DNA of 64,000 bases from Rhodanobacter sp. DHG33 (GCF_014843005.1 NZ_JACYXM010000001.1:611957-675956); one strand, 5' to 3'. Positions 19,306-28,542 are shown, counted from the stretch's first letter. Numbers and translations: made by a program. The notes: generated by a model from the sequence alone, not told the origin.

Positions 19306-19983
19306 ATGCAGACCACCATCACCGGCTTCAGGGCGATCGACAGGCGCACCTGGCTCGTCACCCTGGGCGGGCTGCTGCTCGCGCTCGGCGTGGTCAGCCT
19401 TCCTTTCAGCGACTGGGACCACGAGTTCGCAGGCATCGGGCACCTGCTCGGCAACGAGGCGATCTGGTGGATCTACATCGCGGCGATGCTGCTCTATGTG
19501 CGCAAAGTCGAACGGCGGCCACTGTCGTCCATCGGCTTCCGTCCACCCGGCGTCGGCAACACGCTCATCGGCGTGGCGGCCGGCGTGGCGGTGCTGGCCA
19601 TGCTGGGTGCGATGTATTTCGTCATCCTTCCGGCACTCCACCTGAGCGACTCGGTGGGTTCGAGCGCCAACGGCGGCGCCCTGATGGCCACACCCTTCTG
19701 GTGGCGCTTCATTTCGACCGTGCGCGCTGCGGTGTCCGAGGAAGTACTGTTCCGCGGCTACGCGATGCAGCGGATCGAAGAAGTGAGCGGCAGCCGCACC
19801 GTCGCACTGCTGCTCTCCCTCACTGTGTTCACCATCGACCATGTGGCCTACTGGGGTTGGAGCCACGAGCTGATCGTCGCCACCGGCGGCCTGGCCTTCT
19901 CGCTGCTGTACCTGTGGCGGCGCAACCTGTGGGTCAACATCATCGCCCACTTCATCGTGGACGCCGCCTCGGTACTGGCCTGA
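19306..19983 (+). CDS. CPBP-family intramembrane metalloprotease
   Basis: 225-residue membrane protein of the CAAX-protease/bacteriocin-processing (CPBP, Abi) family. It has about six hydrophobic segments and the catalytic motifs EEVLFRGYAMQR (motif 1), a FTIDH histidine (motif 2) and HFIVD near the C-terminus (motif 3). The start at 19306 is preferred because AGAGG lies 5 nt upstream; an earlier ATG at 19282 would add 8 residues. It follows the TetR gene and is likely its target. Family members cleave within membranes or act in self-immunity; the substrate is unknown. Confidence 0.87.
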   Translation: MQTTITGFRAIDRRTWLVTLGGLLLALGVVSLPFSDWDHEFAGIGHLLGNEAIWWIYIAAMLLYVRKVERRPLSSIGFRPPGVGNTLIGVAAGVAVLAMLGAMYFVILPALHLSDSVGSSANGGALMATPFWWRFISTVRAAVSEEVLFRGYAMQRIEEVSGSRTVALLLSLTVFTIDHVAYWGWSHELIVATGGLAFSLLYLWRRNLWVNIIAHFIVDAASVLA

Positions 19984-20022
19984 GGCAACGCCGGGGCTTG
20001 CCGCGGAATAGCCCAGCGGCCT

Positions 20023-20071
20023 ATTGACTACACGTGTCGCCAGAGGTAGTTTGGCGACACGTGTAGTCAAT
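20023..20071. promoter_or_regulatory. Perfect 20-bp inverted repeat, operator of the blaI/M56 unit
   Basis: Arms ATTGACTACACGTGTCGCCA and TGGCGACACGTGTAGTCAAT are exact inverted copies with a 9-bp spacer. Each arm contains the small dyad ACACGTGT next to GACTACA, which resembles BlaI/MecI half-sites (TACA...TGTA). A -35 TTGACT (20024-20029) and a -10-like TAGTTT (20047-20052) are 17 bp apart inside the repeat, so a bound repressor would cover the promoter. It ends 13 nt before the blaI ATG. Confidence 0.85.
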
Positions 20072-20084
20072 ACGGAGCCGCGCC

Positions 20085-20471
20085 ATGTCACGCCCCACCA
20101 TCGGCGACCAGGAACTCGCCCTGCTGCATTACCTCGCCGCTCACGAGCCCGTTTCGGTGGGGGAGGTGGCCTCCGGCTTCGGCGAGGCGCAGGGCCTCGC
20201 CCGCTCCACCGTGCTGACGATGATGGAGCGCCTGCGCGCCAAGGGTTACCTCAAGCGCCGGCAGGCGCAGGGCGTGTACCGCTACAGCACCGCCACCGGC
20301 CCCGGCGAAGCAATGCGCAGCGCGGTGGGCCGCTTCGTGGAAAGCACGCTGAGCGGCTCGGTGTCGCCCTTCGTGGCATGGATGGCGGAACGCGGCGAAA
20401 TCAGCGACAACGAATTCGCTGAACTGCAGGCGCTGGTGAAACAGCTCAAGAGCACGCGCAAGGAGAAGTGA
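20085..20471 (+). CDS. BlaI/MecI-family transcriptional repressor
   Basis: 128-residue winged-helix repressor of the penicillinase-repressor family. It opens with IGDQELALLHYLAAHEPVSV and contains ARSTVLTMMERLRAKGYLKR, the recognition part, followed by a dimerising C-terminal half. It lies 13 nt after a perfect inverted repeat that should be its operator and 1 nt ahead of an M56 metalloprotease gene, the classic repressor/protease pairing. In the Bla/Mec systems the protease triggers repressor cleavage. No beta-lactamase gene is nearby, so the regulon is unknown. Confidence 0.92.
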   Translation: MSRPTIGDQELALLHYLAAHEPVSVGEVASGFGEAQGLARSTVLTMMERLRAKGYLKRRQAQGVYRYSTATGPGEAMRSAVGRFVESTLSGSVSPFVAWMAERGEISDNEFAELQALVKQLKSTRKEK

Positions 20472-20472
20472 G

Positions 20473-22407
20473 ATGACGACGCTCGATCATCTGGCCTCCG
20501 TCTGGCTGGAACGACTGGCCTGGACTTCGCTGCAAGCAATGCTGCTGGTCGCGGCCGTGGCGCTGCTCGTCCGCGCCCTGCCGCGCCTGCCTGCCGCCGC
20601 ACGCTGCGCATTGTGGTGGCTGGTCGGCCTGCAGTCGCTGCTGGGGCTGTGCTGGCAGGCACCGATCCGGCTGCCCCTGCTGGCGCCGGTATCGGTCGAA
20701 GCACCTATCCCCGCAACGCAACACCATGCGCCAGCCGACGTGATCATCGATGCCGCGGGCTTCGATCACGTCAGCCAGCGTCCCATGGCCGTGTCGGCCG
20801 CGGTGGTGTCTGCCGCGCCCCCCACCGCCAAGGACGGCTGGATCTCCACGCACTGGCGCTCGGCCCTGCTCGCCGCATGGCTGTTGCTGCTGCTGGCACA
20901 GCTGCCCGCACTGATCCGGGACCATGCCCGCACACGCCGCCTACACCGCACCGCGCGCTCGACGACGGATGCCGAACTGCTGACGCACTGCGCGCAGCAA
21001 GCACATACGCTAGGTCTGCGCCGCGCGCCCGCCGTGCTTGCTTCGCCCGAGATCGCCTCGCCGCAAGTCAGCGGCAGCTTGCGGCCAGTGGTGTTGTGGC
21101 CGGCGCAAGGCACGCTGGACGCAGACGAGGCCTCGCTGGCGCTGGCCCACGAACTCGCCCATCTGAAACGCGGCGACCTGCTGTCCGGCTGGATTCCCGC
21201 ACTGGCCGCGCGCCTGTTCTTCTTCCACCCGCTGCTGCGCTGGGCGATGCGCGAATACGCACTCAACCGCGAAGCCGCCTGCGACGCGCTGGCGGTGGAG
21301 CAGCAACGCGTCGCACCGCAGGACTACGGCCGCCTGCTGCTGCGCCTTGGCGTGCACCATCCGCTGCATGCCGCACTGGCCGGTGCTTCCCCCACCTTCC
21401 TCAACCTGAAAAGGCGACTGACCATGCTGCAACAGACCACCACCGCCATGTCGCGTGTGCGCGGCTGGCTGCTCGTCGCGCTCGTCGCCCTGATCGGCGT
21501 GCTGCCGTATCGCGTGGTGGCGGGCGACCATGCCGCGCCCGTGGCCGTACCCGCGGCGCCCAGTTCCATTGCGCCGCCACTGCCGCCGCCGCCGCCTGCA
21601 CCACCCGCGCCGCCTGCGCCCGACGCACCGCCGGCAGCGCTGCCACCGCCTCCTCCGCCCCCGCCCCCGCCTGCTCCCCCTGCTCCTCCCGCGCCACCGC
21701 CGCCGCCCCCTGCGCCCAATTTCGGCTTCCACGCCAACAGTGTGAGCATCGACATCGAACCCGGCATGCAACGTGGCTTCGCCTTGTTCGACGGCAGCAG
21801 CCTCACGATTCGCGGCACCGAAGCCGATGCAGCGGCCATCAAGCATCTGCCCAAGACCGGTGGCCCACTGCTGTGGCTTCGTCGCGGCGACAAGACCTAC
21901 GTGACCCACGACAAAGCCACCATCGAACGCGCAAGCCAAATCTGGCTGCCGCTCAACGAGATTTCGCACCAGCAGATTGGCGTAGCTGCACAACAACGCT
22001 CTGTAGCCATGAAAGACGCCGAAATGGCGAAGCGCTCGGCGGCGCTGGCGCGTGCCCAGGCCGAATTGGCACGTTCGCAAGCCACCCTCGTCGCCGAGCG
22101 TATGTCCCTCGACACCACCGCGCAGGCAGAGGATTCCGCCGCGCAAAAGGCTGCCGCGGACAACGCCCGCCAAAAGGTCGAATCGCAGCAGCAAGCCATC
22201 GAGGCACAACGCCTCGCCATCGAAGCGAGGCAGGCCGCCATGCAGGCGAGCGTGCAGCAGCATCAACGTGACATGGATGCGCGGCAAGCCACCATCGATA
22301 AGCAGCAAGCGGCCCTCGACCAACAAGAACAGACCATCACCCGCAAGGCGTACGGCGAAATGGACAAGTTGATCGACGAGACGCTGGCCAAGGGCGGCAA
22401 CACCTGA
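20473..22407 (+). CDS. M56 (BlaR1-type) membrane metalloprotease with proline-rich linker
   Basis: 644 residues. The N-terminal part has membrane segments (about 15-35, 50-70, 135-155), then the zinc site HELAHLKRGD (His226, Glu227, His230) of peptidase family M56, and a further membrane segment (RGWLLVALVALIGVLPYRVV). A run of Pro/Ala follows at about 360-415, then a periplasmic-type region (NFGFHANSVSIDIEPGMQRG onward) and an Ala/Gln/Arg-rich coiled coil to the end. The penicillin-binding sensor domain of true BlaR1 is absent. It is paired with BlaI one nt upstream. It probably senses envelope stress and releases BlaI (inference). Confidence 0.85.
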   Translation: MTTLDHLASVWLERLAWTSLQAMLLVAAVALLVRALPRLPAAARCALWWLVGLQSLLGLCWQAPIRLPLLAPVSVEAPIPATQHHAPADVIIDAAGFDHVSQRPMAVSAAVVSAAPPTAKDGWISTHWRSALLAAWLLLLLAQLPALIRDHARTRRLHRTARSTTDAELLTHCAQQAHTLGLRRAPAVLASPEIASPQVSGSLRPVVLWPAQGTLDADEASLALAHELAHLKRGDLLSGWIPALAARLFFFHPLLRWAMREYALNREAACDALAVEQQRVAPQDYGRLLLRLGVHHPLHAALAGASPTFLNLKRRLTMLQQTTTAMSRVRGWLLVALVALIGVLPYRVVAGDHAAPVAVPAAPSSIAPPLPPPPPAPPAPPAPDAPPAALPPPPPPPPPPAPPAPPAPPPPPPAPNFGFHANSVSIDIEPGMQRGFALFDGSSLTIRGTEADAAAIKHLPKTGGPLLWLRRGDKTYVTHDKATIERASQIWLPLNEISHQQIGVAAQQRSVAMKDAEMAKRSAALARAQAELARSQATLVAERMSLDTTAQAEDSAAQKAAADNARQKVESQQQAIEAQRLAIEARQAAMQASVQQHQRDMDARQATIDKQQAALDQQEQTITRKAYGEMDKLIDETLAKGGNT

Positions 22408-22455
22408 GGGCTTGCCCAGATAACAGGGCGCACCGCATCCGCGTGTCGCAAAACA

Positions 22456-22483
22456 AAAGGCCGGGACTCGCGTCCCGGCCTTT
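22456..22483. terminator. Hairpin terminator between the convergent M56 and S9 genes
   Basis: AAAGGCCGGGAC and GTCCCGGCCTTT form a perfect 12-bp stem with a TCGC loop, flanked by A-rich and T-rich bases on the two sides, so it can serve both converging transcripts. Confidence 0.85.
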
Positions 22484-22510
22484 CGCTTTGTACCGCTCAA
22501 GCGACCGCGA

Positions 22511-24853
22511 TCAGAACCACGGCAACTTCTTCAGTTCGTACTCCTTCGGCGGCGTGTCGCCGGCGAGGTACTGCACGAAGTAATCCCAGCGCCGGCGCGT
22601 GGCATAAGGCGTGGCGGCGGCGTAGCCGTGGTGGACGTTGGGGATGATGAGCATGTCGAAATCCTTGTTGGCCTTGATCAGCGCATCGGCCACCAGGAAG
22701 GTTTCGCCCAACGGTACGTTGTCGTCGATCGAGCCGTGCACCAGCATCAGGCGGCCCTTGAGGTTCTTCGCCATGTCCTGGTTGGCCTGGTTGTCGTAGT
22801 TGGTGGTGCCGTCCTTGTTCGTCACCAGCAGGCCCTGGTACTTCTCGCCCCAGTCGTTCTCGTAGTTGCGGTTGTCGTGGTTGCCGCTCTCGGCCCAGCC
22901 GACCTTGAAGAAGTCGGGGTAGCGGAACATCGCGTCGGCGGTGGTGTTGCCGCCGCCGGAGTGGCCCCAGATGCCGACGCGGTTGATGTCGATCCACGGG
23001 TAGCGCTGCGCCAGTTCCTTGATGCCGGCGACCTGGTCGGGCAGCGTGTTGTCGCCCATCTGGCCGTACCAGGTGTGGTGGAAACTGGCCGAACGCCACG
23101 GCGTACCCATGCCGTCGAGTGCGATCACGATGAAGCCGAGCTCGGCCAGCGCCTGGTTGTCGCCCTGCGCCGGCATGAAGCTGCGGGTACGCACCGAGCC
23201 GGTCTGCGGGCCGGGGTAGACGTAGTCGATGATCGGGTACTTCTTGCTGGGGTCGAAGTGGCTCGGCTTGAACATCTGACCGTAGAGTTCCGTCTTGCCG
23301 TCACGCGCCTTCACGGTGAACGGAATCGGCGCCACCCAACCGGCGGCCTTCAGGCGCGAGAGATCTGCCTTGGCGACGGTGGCGATGACGTGGCCGTCGT
23401 CGCTGGAGCGCAGCACGGTGACCGGCGCCGTGGCGACCGTGGAATAGCTGTCCACGAAGGTCTTGCCGTCGGGCGACATGCTGATGGTGTGGTCGGCATC
23501 TTCCGGCGTCAGCAGCACGGGCTTGCCGCCATCCACACCCACCTTCCAGAACTGCTTGAAGTACGGATCCACGCCCGCCACGCGGCCGGTACCGATGAAC
23601 CACAGCTCGCGCGACTTGCGGTCGAGGTGCAATACGTCGATGACGTTGCCGTCGCCGGTGGTGATGGAATGCAGCTCCTTGCCGGTGTTGATGTCGTACA
23701 GATAGAGGTTCTGCCAGTCGCTGCGCTCGGACGGCCAAATGGCCTCGTGCGAATCCGGCAGGTAGCGCCAGTTCACGTGGTCCATGCCGCTTGAGTAGTA
23801 AGTCGCCACCTTCTCGTCGAAGGCGGTGCGCACGGCGCCGGTGTCGGCGTTGACCACGCGATACCAGGCCTGCTTGCGGTCGCGCGAGCTGTTGACCATG
23901 GCGAGGGTCTTGCTGTCGGGCGCCCACTGCAGGTCGTCCCAGTGGCCGTCGCTGTTGTAGCTGAGGTCATCGTCCAGGGTGGACAGGCGCTGTTGCGGCG
24001 GCAGCTGCAGGCGCACCACTTTGTGCGTGTCCACGTCGACCACCACCGGCTCGATCATGAACACCTTTTTGTCGCCCGGCAGCGGATATTTCCACGCATC
24101 CAGCTCAGGGTGGCCCACCTTCGTGCTCACGGTGTACATCTCGCCCACGCCACGCTGGTCCTGCTGGTAGGTGGCGATCCGCTTCGAGTCGGGCGACCAG
24201 TCCACCACGGCGCGGTCGGTATGGATCCAGCCCGCGTTGTCGGTGGCGTAGCCGAAGTCCTTCACGCCATCGGTAGTGAGCTGGGTTTCCTTGCCGGTGG
24301 CGAGGTCGCGCACCCACAGGTTCCAGTCGCGGACGAAGGCTTCCTTGGTCTTGTCGGGCGAAACGATGCCCGGCTCGTCGCCGGTCTTCACCGCCGCCTT
24401 GGTGGTGCAGTCGCCTGCGCCGGACAGGTCGCACACATAGTGCTTGCCCATCATCGAGATGTCGTAGCGGCCATCCTTCTGCACGCTGAAGTCGAAGCCG
24501 TACGGGGGCACCTTGTTGGCCGGTACCGGCTTGCCGGTGGCCTTGCCCAGCGCGGCGGCGAGCTTGGCCTGGTCGAAGGCCGGCGCGGCGGTGCCGGTGG
24601 CGGTGTCCATCTCCATCACGCGGTCGCCGCTGGCGTCGTGGTCGATGTACCAGAAATGGGTGTCGTCCAGCCATTTCACGCGCTGCACGTCGTGATCGAC
24701 CAGCGGCATGGTGTTGTAGATCATGAAGCGTTCCGCCTGCGCGTAGTCCTGCGCGGTGAGCGTGCGCGTCTGCGCCATCGCGCCCGTGCTGCCCACCAGC
24801 AGCGCCGCTGCCAGCGCGCCGGCGAGGCGCGTCTTGCCGATAGTCGAACTCAT
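22511..24853 (-). CDS. Secreted dipeptidyl-peptidase IV-like S9 peptidase
   Basis: 780-residue prolyl-oligopeptidase-family enzyme with a clear signal peptide (LAGALAAALLVGSTGAMAQ). Residues to about 500 should form the beta-propeller; the C-terminal alpha/beta hydrolase carries Ser632 in GHSGGG, Asp about 710 in DDNVPLG and His742 in NVHHGYA, spaced as in the S9B group. DPP-IV-type enzymes release X-Pro dipeptides from peptides in the periplasm or outside. The upstream thioesterase gene is divergent. Such secreted peptidases are plentiful in Xanthomonadales. Confidence 0.92.
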   Translation of the reverse strand: MSSTIGKTRLAGALAAALLVGSTGAMAQTRTLTAQDYAQAERFMIYNTMPLVDHDVQRVKWLDDTHFWYIDHDASGDRVMEMDTATGTAAPAFDQAKLAAALGKATGKPVPANKVPPYGFDFSVQKDGRYDISMMGKHYVCDLSGAGDCTTKAAVKTGDEPGIVSPDKTKEAFVRDWNLWVRDLATGKETQLTTDGVKDFGYATDNAGWIHTDRAVVDWSPDSKRIATYQQDQRGVGEMYTVSTKVGHPELDAWKYPLPGDKKVFMIEPVVVDVDTHKVVRLQLPPQQRLSTLDDDLSYNSDGHWDDLQWAPDSKTLAMVNSSRDRKQAWYRVVNADTGAVRTAFDEKVATYYSSGMDHVNWRYLPDSHEAIWPSERSDWQNLYLYDINTGKELHSITTGDGNVIDVLHLDRKSRELWFIGTGRVAGVDPYFKQFWKVGVDGGKPVLLTPEDADHTISMSPDGKTFVDSYSTVATAPVTVLRSSDDGHVIATVAKADLSRLKAAGWVAPIPFTVKARDGKTELYGQMFKPSHFDPSKKYPIIDYVYPGPQTGSVRTRSFMPAQGDNQALAELGFIVIALDGMGTPWRSASFHHTWYGQMGDNTLPDQVAGIKELAQRYPWIDINRVGIWGHSGGGNTTADAMFRYPDFFKVGWAESGNHDNRNYENDWGEKYQGLLVTNKDGTTNYDNQANQDMAKNLKGRLMLVHGSIDDNVPLGETFLVADALIKANKDFDMLIIPNVHHGYAAATPYATRRRWDYFVQYLAGDTPPKEYELKKLPWF

Positions 24854-25050
24854 CTTCTTTTCACCCCTTGAGGGAACGAAACCGGCGCCCGCGACGCGAG
24901 CGCATCAACGCCCGATGCTAATGCTTCGTGCGCAGGCGCACCCCTGCCAAAGGTTGAGCTGCGCCCGCAAGAAAAGTCGACCCGCATGGCGCCTGCCGCT
25001 TCCGCACTGCGGCAAAATGGCGGACTTCCCCATTCGCCACGGAACCCTCG

Positions 25051-25431
25051 ATGTCCGCCACCCTGCCCGAAGCCCGCCTGCTGGAAATGGTATTCCCCGA
25101 TCACACCAACCATCTCGGCACGCTGTTCGGCGGCCAGGCGCTGGCATGGATGGACAAGGCCGCCTTCATCGTGGCGTCGCGCCACGCGCGGCGCATCGTG
25201 GTCACCGCGCGCTCGGAAGAGGTGAACTTCCGCGTACCGGTGCGTACTGGTCAGCTGGTGGAGCTGGTGGCGCGCATCGTGGGCACGGGCCGCAGCTCGA
25301 TGCAGGTGGAAGTGGAAATGACCGCGGAGGATCCGCTCAGCGGCGATCGCCGTATCTGCACCACCGGCCGCTTCGTGATGATCGCGCTGGATTCCAACGG
25401 CACGCCGACGGCCGTGCCGGCACTGGCCTGA
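25051..25431 (+). CDS. Acyl-CoA thioesterase, YciA-like hotdog fold
   Basis: 126-residue single hotdog-domain protein. The family signature FPDHTNHLGTLFGGQALAWM followed by Asp35 carries the active-site region (Asn20, Asp35 area), and the VTARSEEVNFRVPVRTGQLV strand matches YciA/BFIT-type thioesterases. It should hydrolyse acyl-CoA to free CoA and fatty acid, possibly to recycle CoA. It is a single gene between divergent and convergent neighbours with its own terminator downstream. Confidence 0.9.
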   Translation: MSATLPEARLLEMVFPDHTNHLGTLFGGQALAWMDKAAFIVASRHARRIVVTARSEEVNFRVPVRTGQLVELVARIVGTGRSSMQVEVEMTAEDPLSGDRRICTTGRFVMIALDSNGTPTAVPALA

Positions 25432-25442
25432 GGGCCCGCAAA

Positions 25443-25468
25443 AAGGCCCGGGGTCGCCCCCGGGCCTT
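25443..25468. terminator. Hairpin terminator between thioesterase and S53 peptidase
   Basis: AAGGCCCGGGG and CCCCGGGCCTT make a perfect 11-bp stem with loop TCGC, preceded by an A-run (reads as a T-run on the other strand). It serves the convergent S53 gene best and can also end the thioesterase transcript. Confidence 0.85.
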
Positions 25469-25513
25469 GATCCAGGCTTCCCGGACACGCTCCGGGAAAG
25501 CCACCGATCGCAA

Positions 25514-27253
25514 CTACGGAATCAACGCCGAAATCAGCGCCGGCTTCGGGCTGCCCCAGCCGGTGACCAGGTCGAAACCCGTCACGGCCGAGTAGGTACC
25601 GGACTTGCCGCTGGTGATGTCGTGGAAGTCCGTGGTGTACGCACTGGTCAGCTTGCCGCCCGACTCGTTCTGCGCATAGATGGCCGGATCGAAGAAGCCG
25701 ACGGTGGCGCCGCCGCTCGCGGTCGACTGCTGGTTGGCCAGCGCGGCGAAGGCCGCCCACATCGGTGCGGCGAAGCTGGTGCCGCCGTAGTCGTTGGCCG
25801 TGCAGGTGGTCTGATCCGCGCACACGTAGAACGTGAAGTTGGCGTTGGCCGAGACGTCCGGACCGTTGCGGTAGGTCGTCGACCCCTTGTTGCTGCTGTT
25901 GATCACGCCGGAAGCCGCCTGCCACGAGGGAATGGCGATCTTGTCCGGCGAGATGCCGCCGCCGCTGTCGACCCATGCCGTTTCGGAGGCCCAGGCCCCG
26001 CCCGCCGAAGCGGTGGTCAGGTCGGTGCCGCCGACGCCGATGACGTAGGCGGCATCGGCCGGCCATGCCTCGTTGCGCTTCGACCAGGTCGAGCTGTCGC
26101 CGGAGGCGACGAAGAAGCTCTGGCCCTGCGCGGCCATCTTTTCCCAATAGGGATTCAGCGTGCTCGGGTCGGCCGGCGTCCAGCCCCACGAGCAGCCGAT
26201 GGTGGTCGGCAGCGGGCTGTGCGTGGTCATGGAGCTGAGGATGGCGGTATCGGTGGAACCGACGTAAACCGTCAGGCTGGCCAGCCCCGGCGCCATGCCG
26301 AGTGCCTGCGTCATGTCCAGCGTCTGCTCGGTGTCGTCGCAACTACCGCCCGCCCTGGAATCGACACACGCGGTGCTGGTGCCGTCCGTCGACAACAACG
26401 TGACGGGCACGTTGTTGGTCTGCCCCACGTTCTTGTAGTACGTGGCCAGGTCGGCCAGGTCGGTGCCTACGAACTCGAACAGGCCCAGGTTCTGGCCGGC
26501 GCCGGTCAGCGCGGTGCCGCCGTAGTAGGCCGCGCGCATGTCGCTGCCCAGGAACGAGCCCGAGGGGCCGGAACCCGTCGTCGCATGCGACACCACGGCG
26601 TCGGGAGAGATGCCGTGCTCCCGCGCGTAGTCGCTCTTCTTCACCAGCATGGGGTGGGGAATCGAGTAGTTGTTCAGGCCGGAGACGTGCCACAGCGGCA
26701 TCGCCAGCGATGTCGAGGGTTCGCGATCCGGGCTGTAGAAAACGCGGTTCTCGGTGGGATGCTGGTAGGTATGCATCTTCACGTTGAAGGCCGACTCCAC
26801 CGCGGAGACCGGGCCGACGATCTGTACGTCCATGCCGTCGCGGCTGCCGCCGGTGACCGTGAAGCCGTTCCTCACCAGATACTTCACGACGGCGTCGTAG
26901 TCGTGCTGGGTGGGGCCGTAGACCACGGTGAACTGCGCCGGCGTGAGGTAGTCGCGATAACTGATGCTGCTGGGATCGGTCACGCTGGCCACGAACCGGT
27001 CGAGGCCGGCCTGGTCGCTCACCGGAAGCACCACGTCGAGGCTCATCAGCTGGTTGGCGGGCAGGTCGCCCACCTGCTTCGCCGCTCCCTGGCGTACCGC
27101 ATCGCGCACGTGATGCGTCATGAACTCCCCGGCCCATGCCGTCGTCGTCGCGCCCAAGGCCATGGCCACGGCGAGCGAAAGCATGCATGCACGCCGTGCG
27201 AGGCGCGAAGCGTCACGCTTGAAGCCTTCCCCATTCGAAATTGACCTGATCAT
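25514..27253 (-). CDS. Secreted S53 (sedolisin/kumamolisin) serine-carboxyl peptidase
   Basis: 579-residue preproenzyme. A signal peptide (ARRACMLSLAVAMALGATTTAWA) leads an activation propeptide to about residue 200 (LPVSDQAGLDRFVASVTDPS, then the YLTPAQF block). The catalytic domain has Glu309 and Asp313 in DTEQTLDM, the oxyanion Asp near 384 in VASGDSS, and Ser493 in GGTSFAAP. The C-terminal FHDITSG and GFDLVTGWGSP blocks form the calcium site. Sedolisins digest proteins at acidic pH. An AGAGGAG ribosome site precedes the ATG. Secretion to the outside is likely. Confidence 0.94.
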   Translation of the reverse strand: MIRSISNGEGFKRDASRLARRACMLSLAVAMALGATTTAWAGEFMTHHVRDAVRQGAAKQVGDLPANQLMSLDVVLPVSDQAGLDRFVASVTDPSSISYRDYLTPAQFTVVYGPTQHDYDAVVKYLVRNGFTVTGGSRDGMDVQIVGPVSAVESAFNVKMHTYQHPTENRVFYSPDREPSTSLAMPLWHVSGLNNYSIPHPMLVKKSDYAREHGISPDAVVSHATTGSGPSGSFLGSDMRAAYYGGTALTGAGQNLGLFEFVGTDLADLATYYKNVGQTNNVPVTLLSTDGTSTACVDSRAGGSCDDTEQTLDMTQALGMAPGLASLTVYVGSTDTAILSSMTTHSPLPTTIGCSWGWTPADPSTLNPYWEKMAAQGQSFFVASGDSSTWSKRNEAWPADAAYVIGVGGTDLTTASAGGAWASETAWVDSGGGISPDKIAIPSWQAASGVINSSNKGSTTYRNGPDVSANANFTFYVCADQTTCTANDYGGTSFAAPMWAAFAALANQQSTASGGATVGFFDPAIYAQNESGGKLTSAYTTDFHDITSGKSGTYSAVTGFDLVTGWGSPKPALISALIP

Positions 27254-27658
27254 GGAAAACCACTCCTCTCTGCTAGATGACAGTGAAGTGGAGAGAGAAG
27301 CGGCATGCGCATCGCTGCCCGGGGTCGTTCGGGTTGTACCGGACCGGGATGCGACCAGCGTGAAACCGCCACGATGGAGCGGCTCCCCTCTCGCCCATTA
27401 CCACGTCCCCCATCGTTCACAGCGTCAAGCGCTGTCGCGGCTATTCGTATGTTTTGCCGCTCTATACCGCAAAAAGCTTCGATGACCGGTCGCCGGACTA
27501 CGGCGGTATGACCGACTGCCAACGGCGGTGGACAGAATCGGTTGACAAGGCCGCCGTCGAAGCGCGCGATACCGTGCGCCCGTGCCTGTTCCGGACCGAT
27601 TGACGCCGCCGCGACCCTGCGCGCACGCTGTTCCGATCCCGCCCAATGGAGTGCCGCG
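27254..27658. other. Intergenic region between S53 peptidase and GST genes
   Basis: About 400 bases without a convincing gene. It must contain the divergent promoters of the S53 peptidase (minus strand) and the GST-like gene (plus strand). Short open frames here have no recognisable content. No clear repeat, operator or RNA gene was seen. Confidence 0.5.
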
Positions 27659-28408
27659 ATGGTTCGTCTCAAGGTCATCGGCAGCTACCTGTCGCCCTAT
27701 GTGCGCAAGGTGCTGGCCTGCATGGAACTGAAGGAGCTGGATTACGAGGTCGACCCGATGCCGCCGTTCATAGGCAACGAGGCCTTCGCGCGCCTCAGCC
27801 CGCTGAAGCGCGTGCCGGTGCTGATCGACGACGGGCTGGTGGTGAACGACTCCACCGTGATCTGCCAGTACCTGGAAGACAGGCACCCTTCGCCGTCGAT
27901 CTACCCGCGCGACATCGCGGACCGCGCCCGTGCCCGCTGGCTGGAGGAATACGCCGACACGCGGCTGGCCGACGGCCTGATCTGGCGGGTGTTCTACCAG
28001 CGCTCGATCCGCCGCCGCGTGTTCAACGAACCCGCCGACGAGGCAGTGGTGACGCAGGCGCTGGAAGTGGAGATCCCCGCCGCGCTCGACTACCTGGAAA
28101 CCCAGATGCCGGCGGACGGCTTCCTCTTCGGCGCGCTCTCCATCGCCGACATCAGCATCGCCAGCTATTTCCGCACCGCCTTCTTTTCCCGCTACACCAT
28201 CGACGCCGCGCGCTGGCCGCACACCGCTGCACTGGTGGAGCGCGTGCAGGCGTTGCCAGTGATGCAGAAACTTGCCCGCTACGAAGACTGCACGCTGCGC
28301 CTACCTCTGGCCGAGCAGCGCGCCGCCTTGCTCGCCGCGGGCGCACCGCTTACCAGCGAGACCATGGGTACCTGCGCACCGCGGCCGGTGTTGCCGCGCA
28401 CGTCCTGA
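27659..28408 (+). CDS. Glutathione S-transferase family protein
   Basis: 249-residue GST-like protein. The N-terminal thioredoxin-like half has the SYLSPYVRKV active-site stretch (Ser12 region), the cis-Pro block KRVPVLID and the glutathione-contacting DSTVICQYLED motif. The C-terminal helical half contains FLFGALSIADISIAS, the conserved N-capping box. It likely conjugates or reduces small electrophiles using glutathione. The start at 27659 (MVRLKV) is chosen over a longer reading that does not resemble the family. The gene stands alone. Confidence 0.88.
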   Translation: MVRLKVIGSYLSPYVRKVLACMELKELDYEVDPMPPFIGNEAFARLSPLKRVPVLIDDGLVVNDSTVICQYLEDRHPSPSIYPRDIADRARARWLEEYADTRLADGLIWRVFYQRSIRRRVFNEPADEAVVTQALEVEIPAALDYLETQMPADGFLFGALSIADISIASYFRTAFFSRYTIDAARWPHTAALVERVQALPVMQKLARYEDCTLRLPLAEQRAALLAAGAPLTSETMGTCAPRPVLPRTS

Positions 28409-28542
28409 GCGGAACTTCACGCCTTTCCCCTTCCGCCCGCTGCCGAGATACGGCCGTTCGTCACTGCGAAGCCGTCGGCCGTCACAGGATCGCGGCGGCC
28501 TGGCACGGCAGCGATAACCTGACGACAGGCCACCACCGGGGG

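Noticed and set aside
20085..22407. Classical beta-lactam resistance operon
   Set aside because: Only the repressor/protease pair is present; no beta-lactamase or PBP gene is adjacent and the protease lacks the penicillin-binding sensor.
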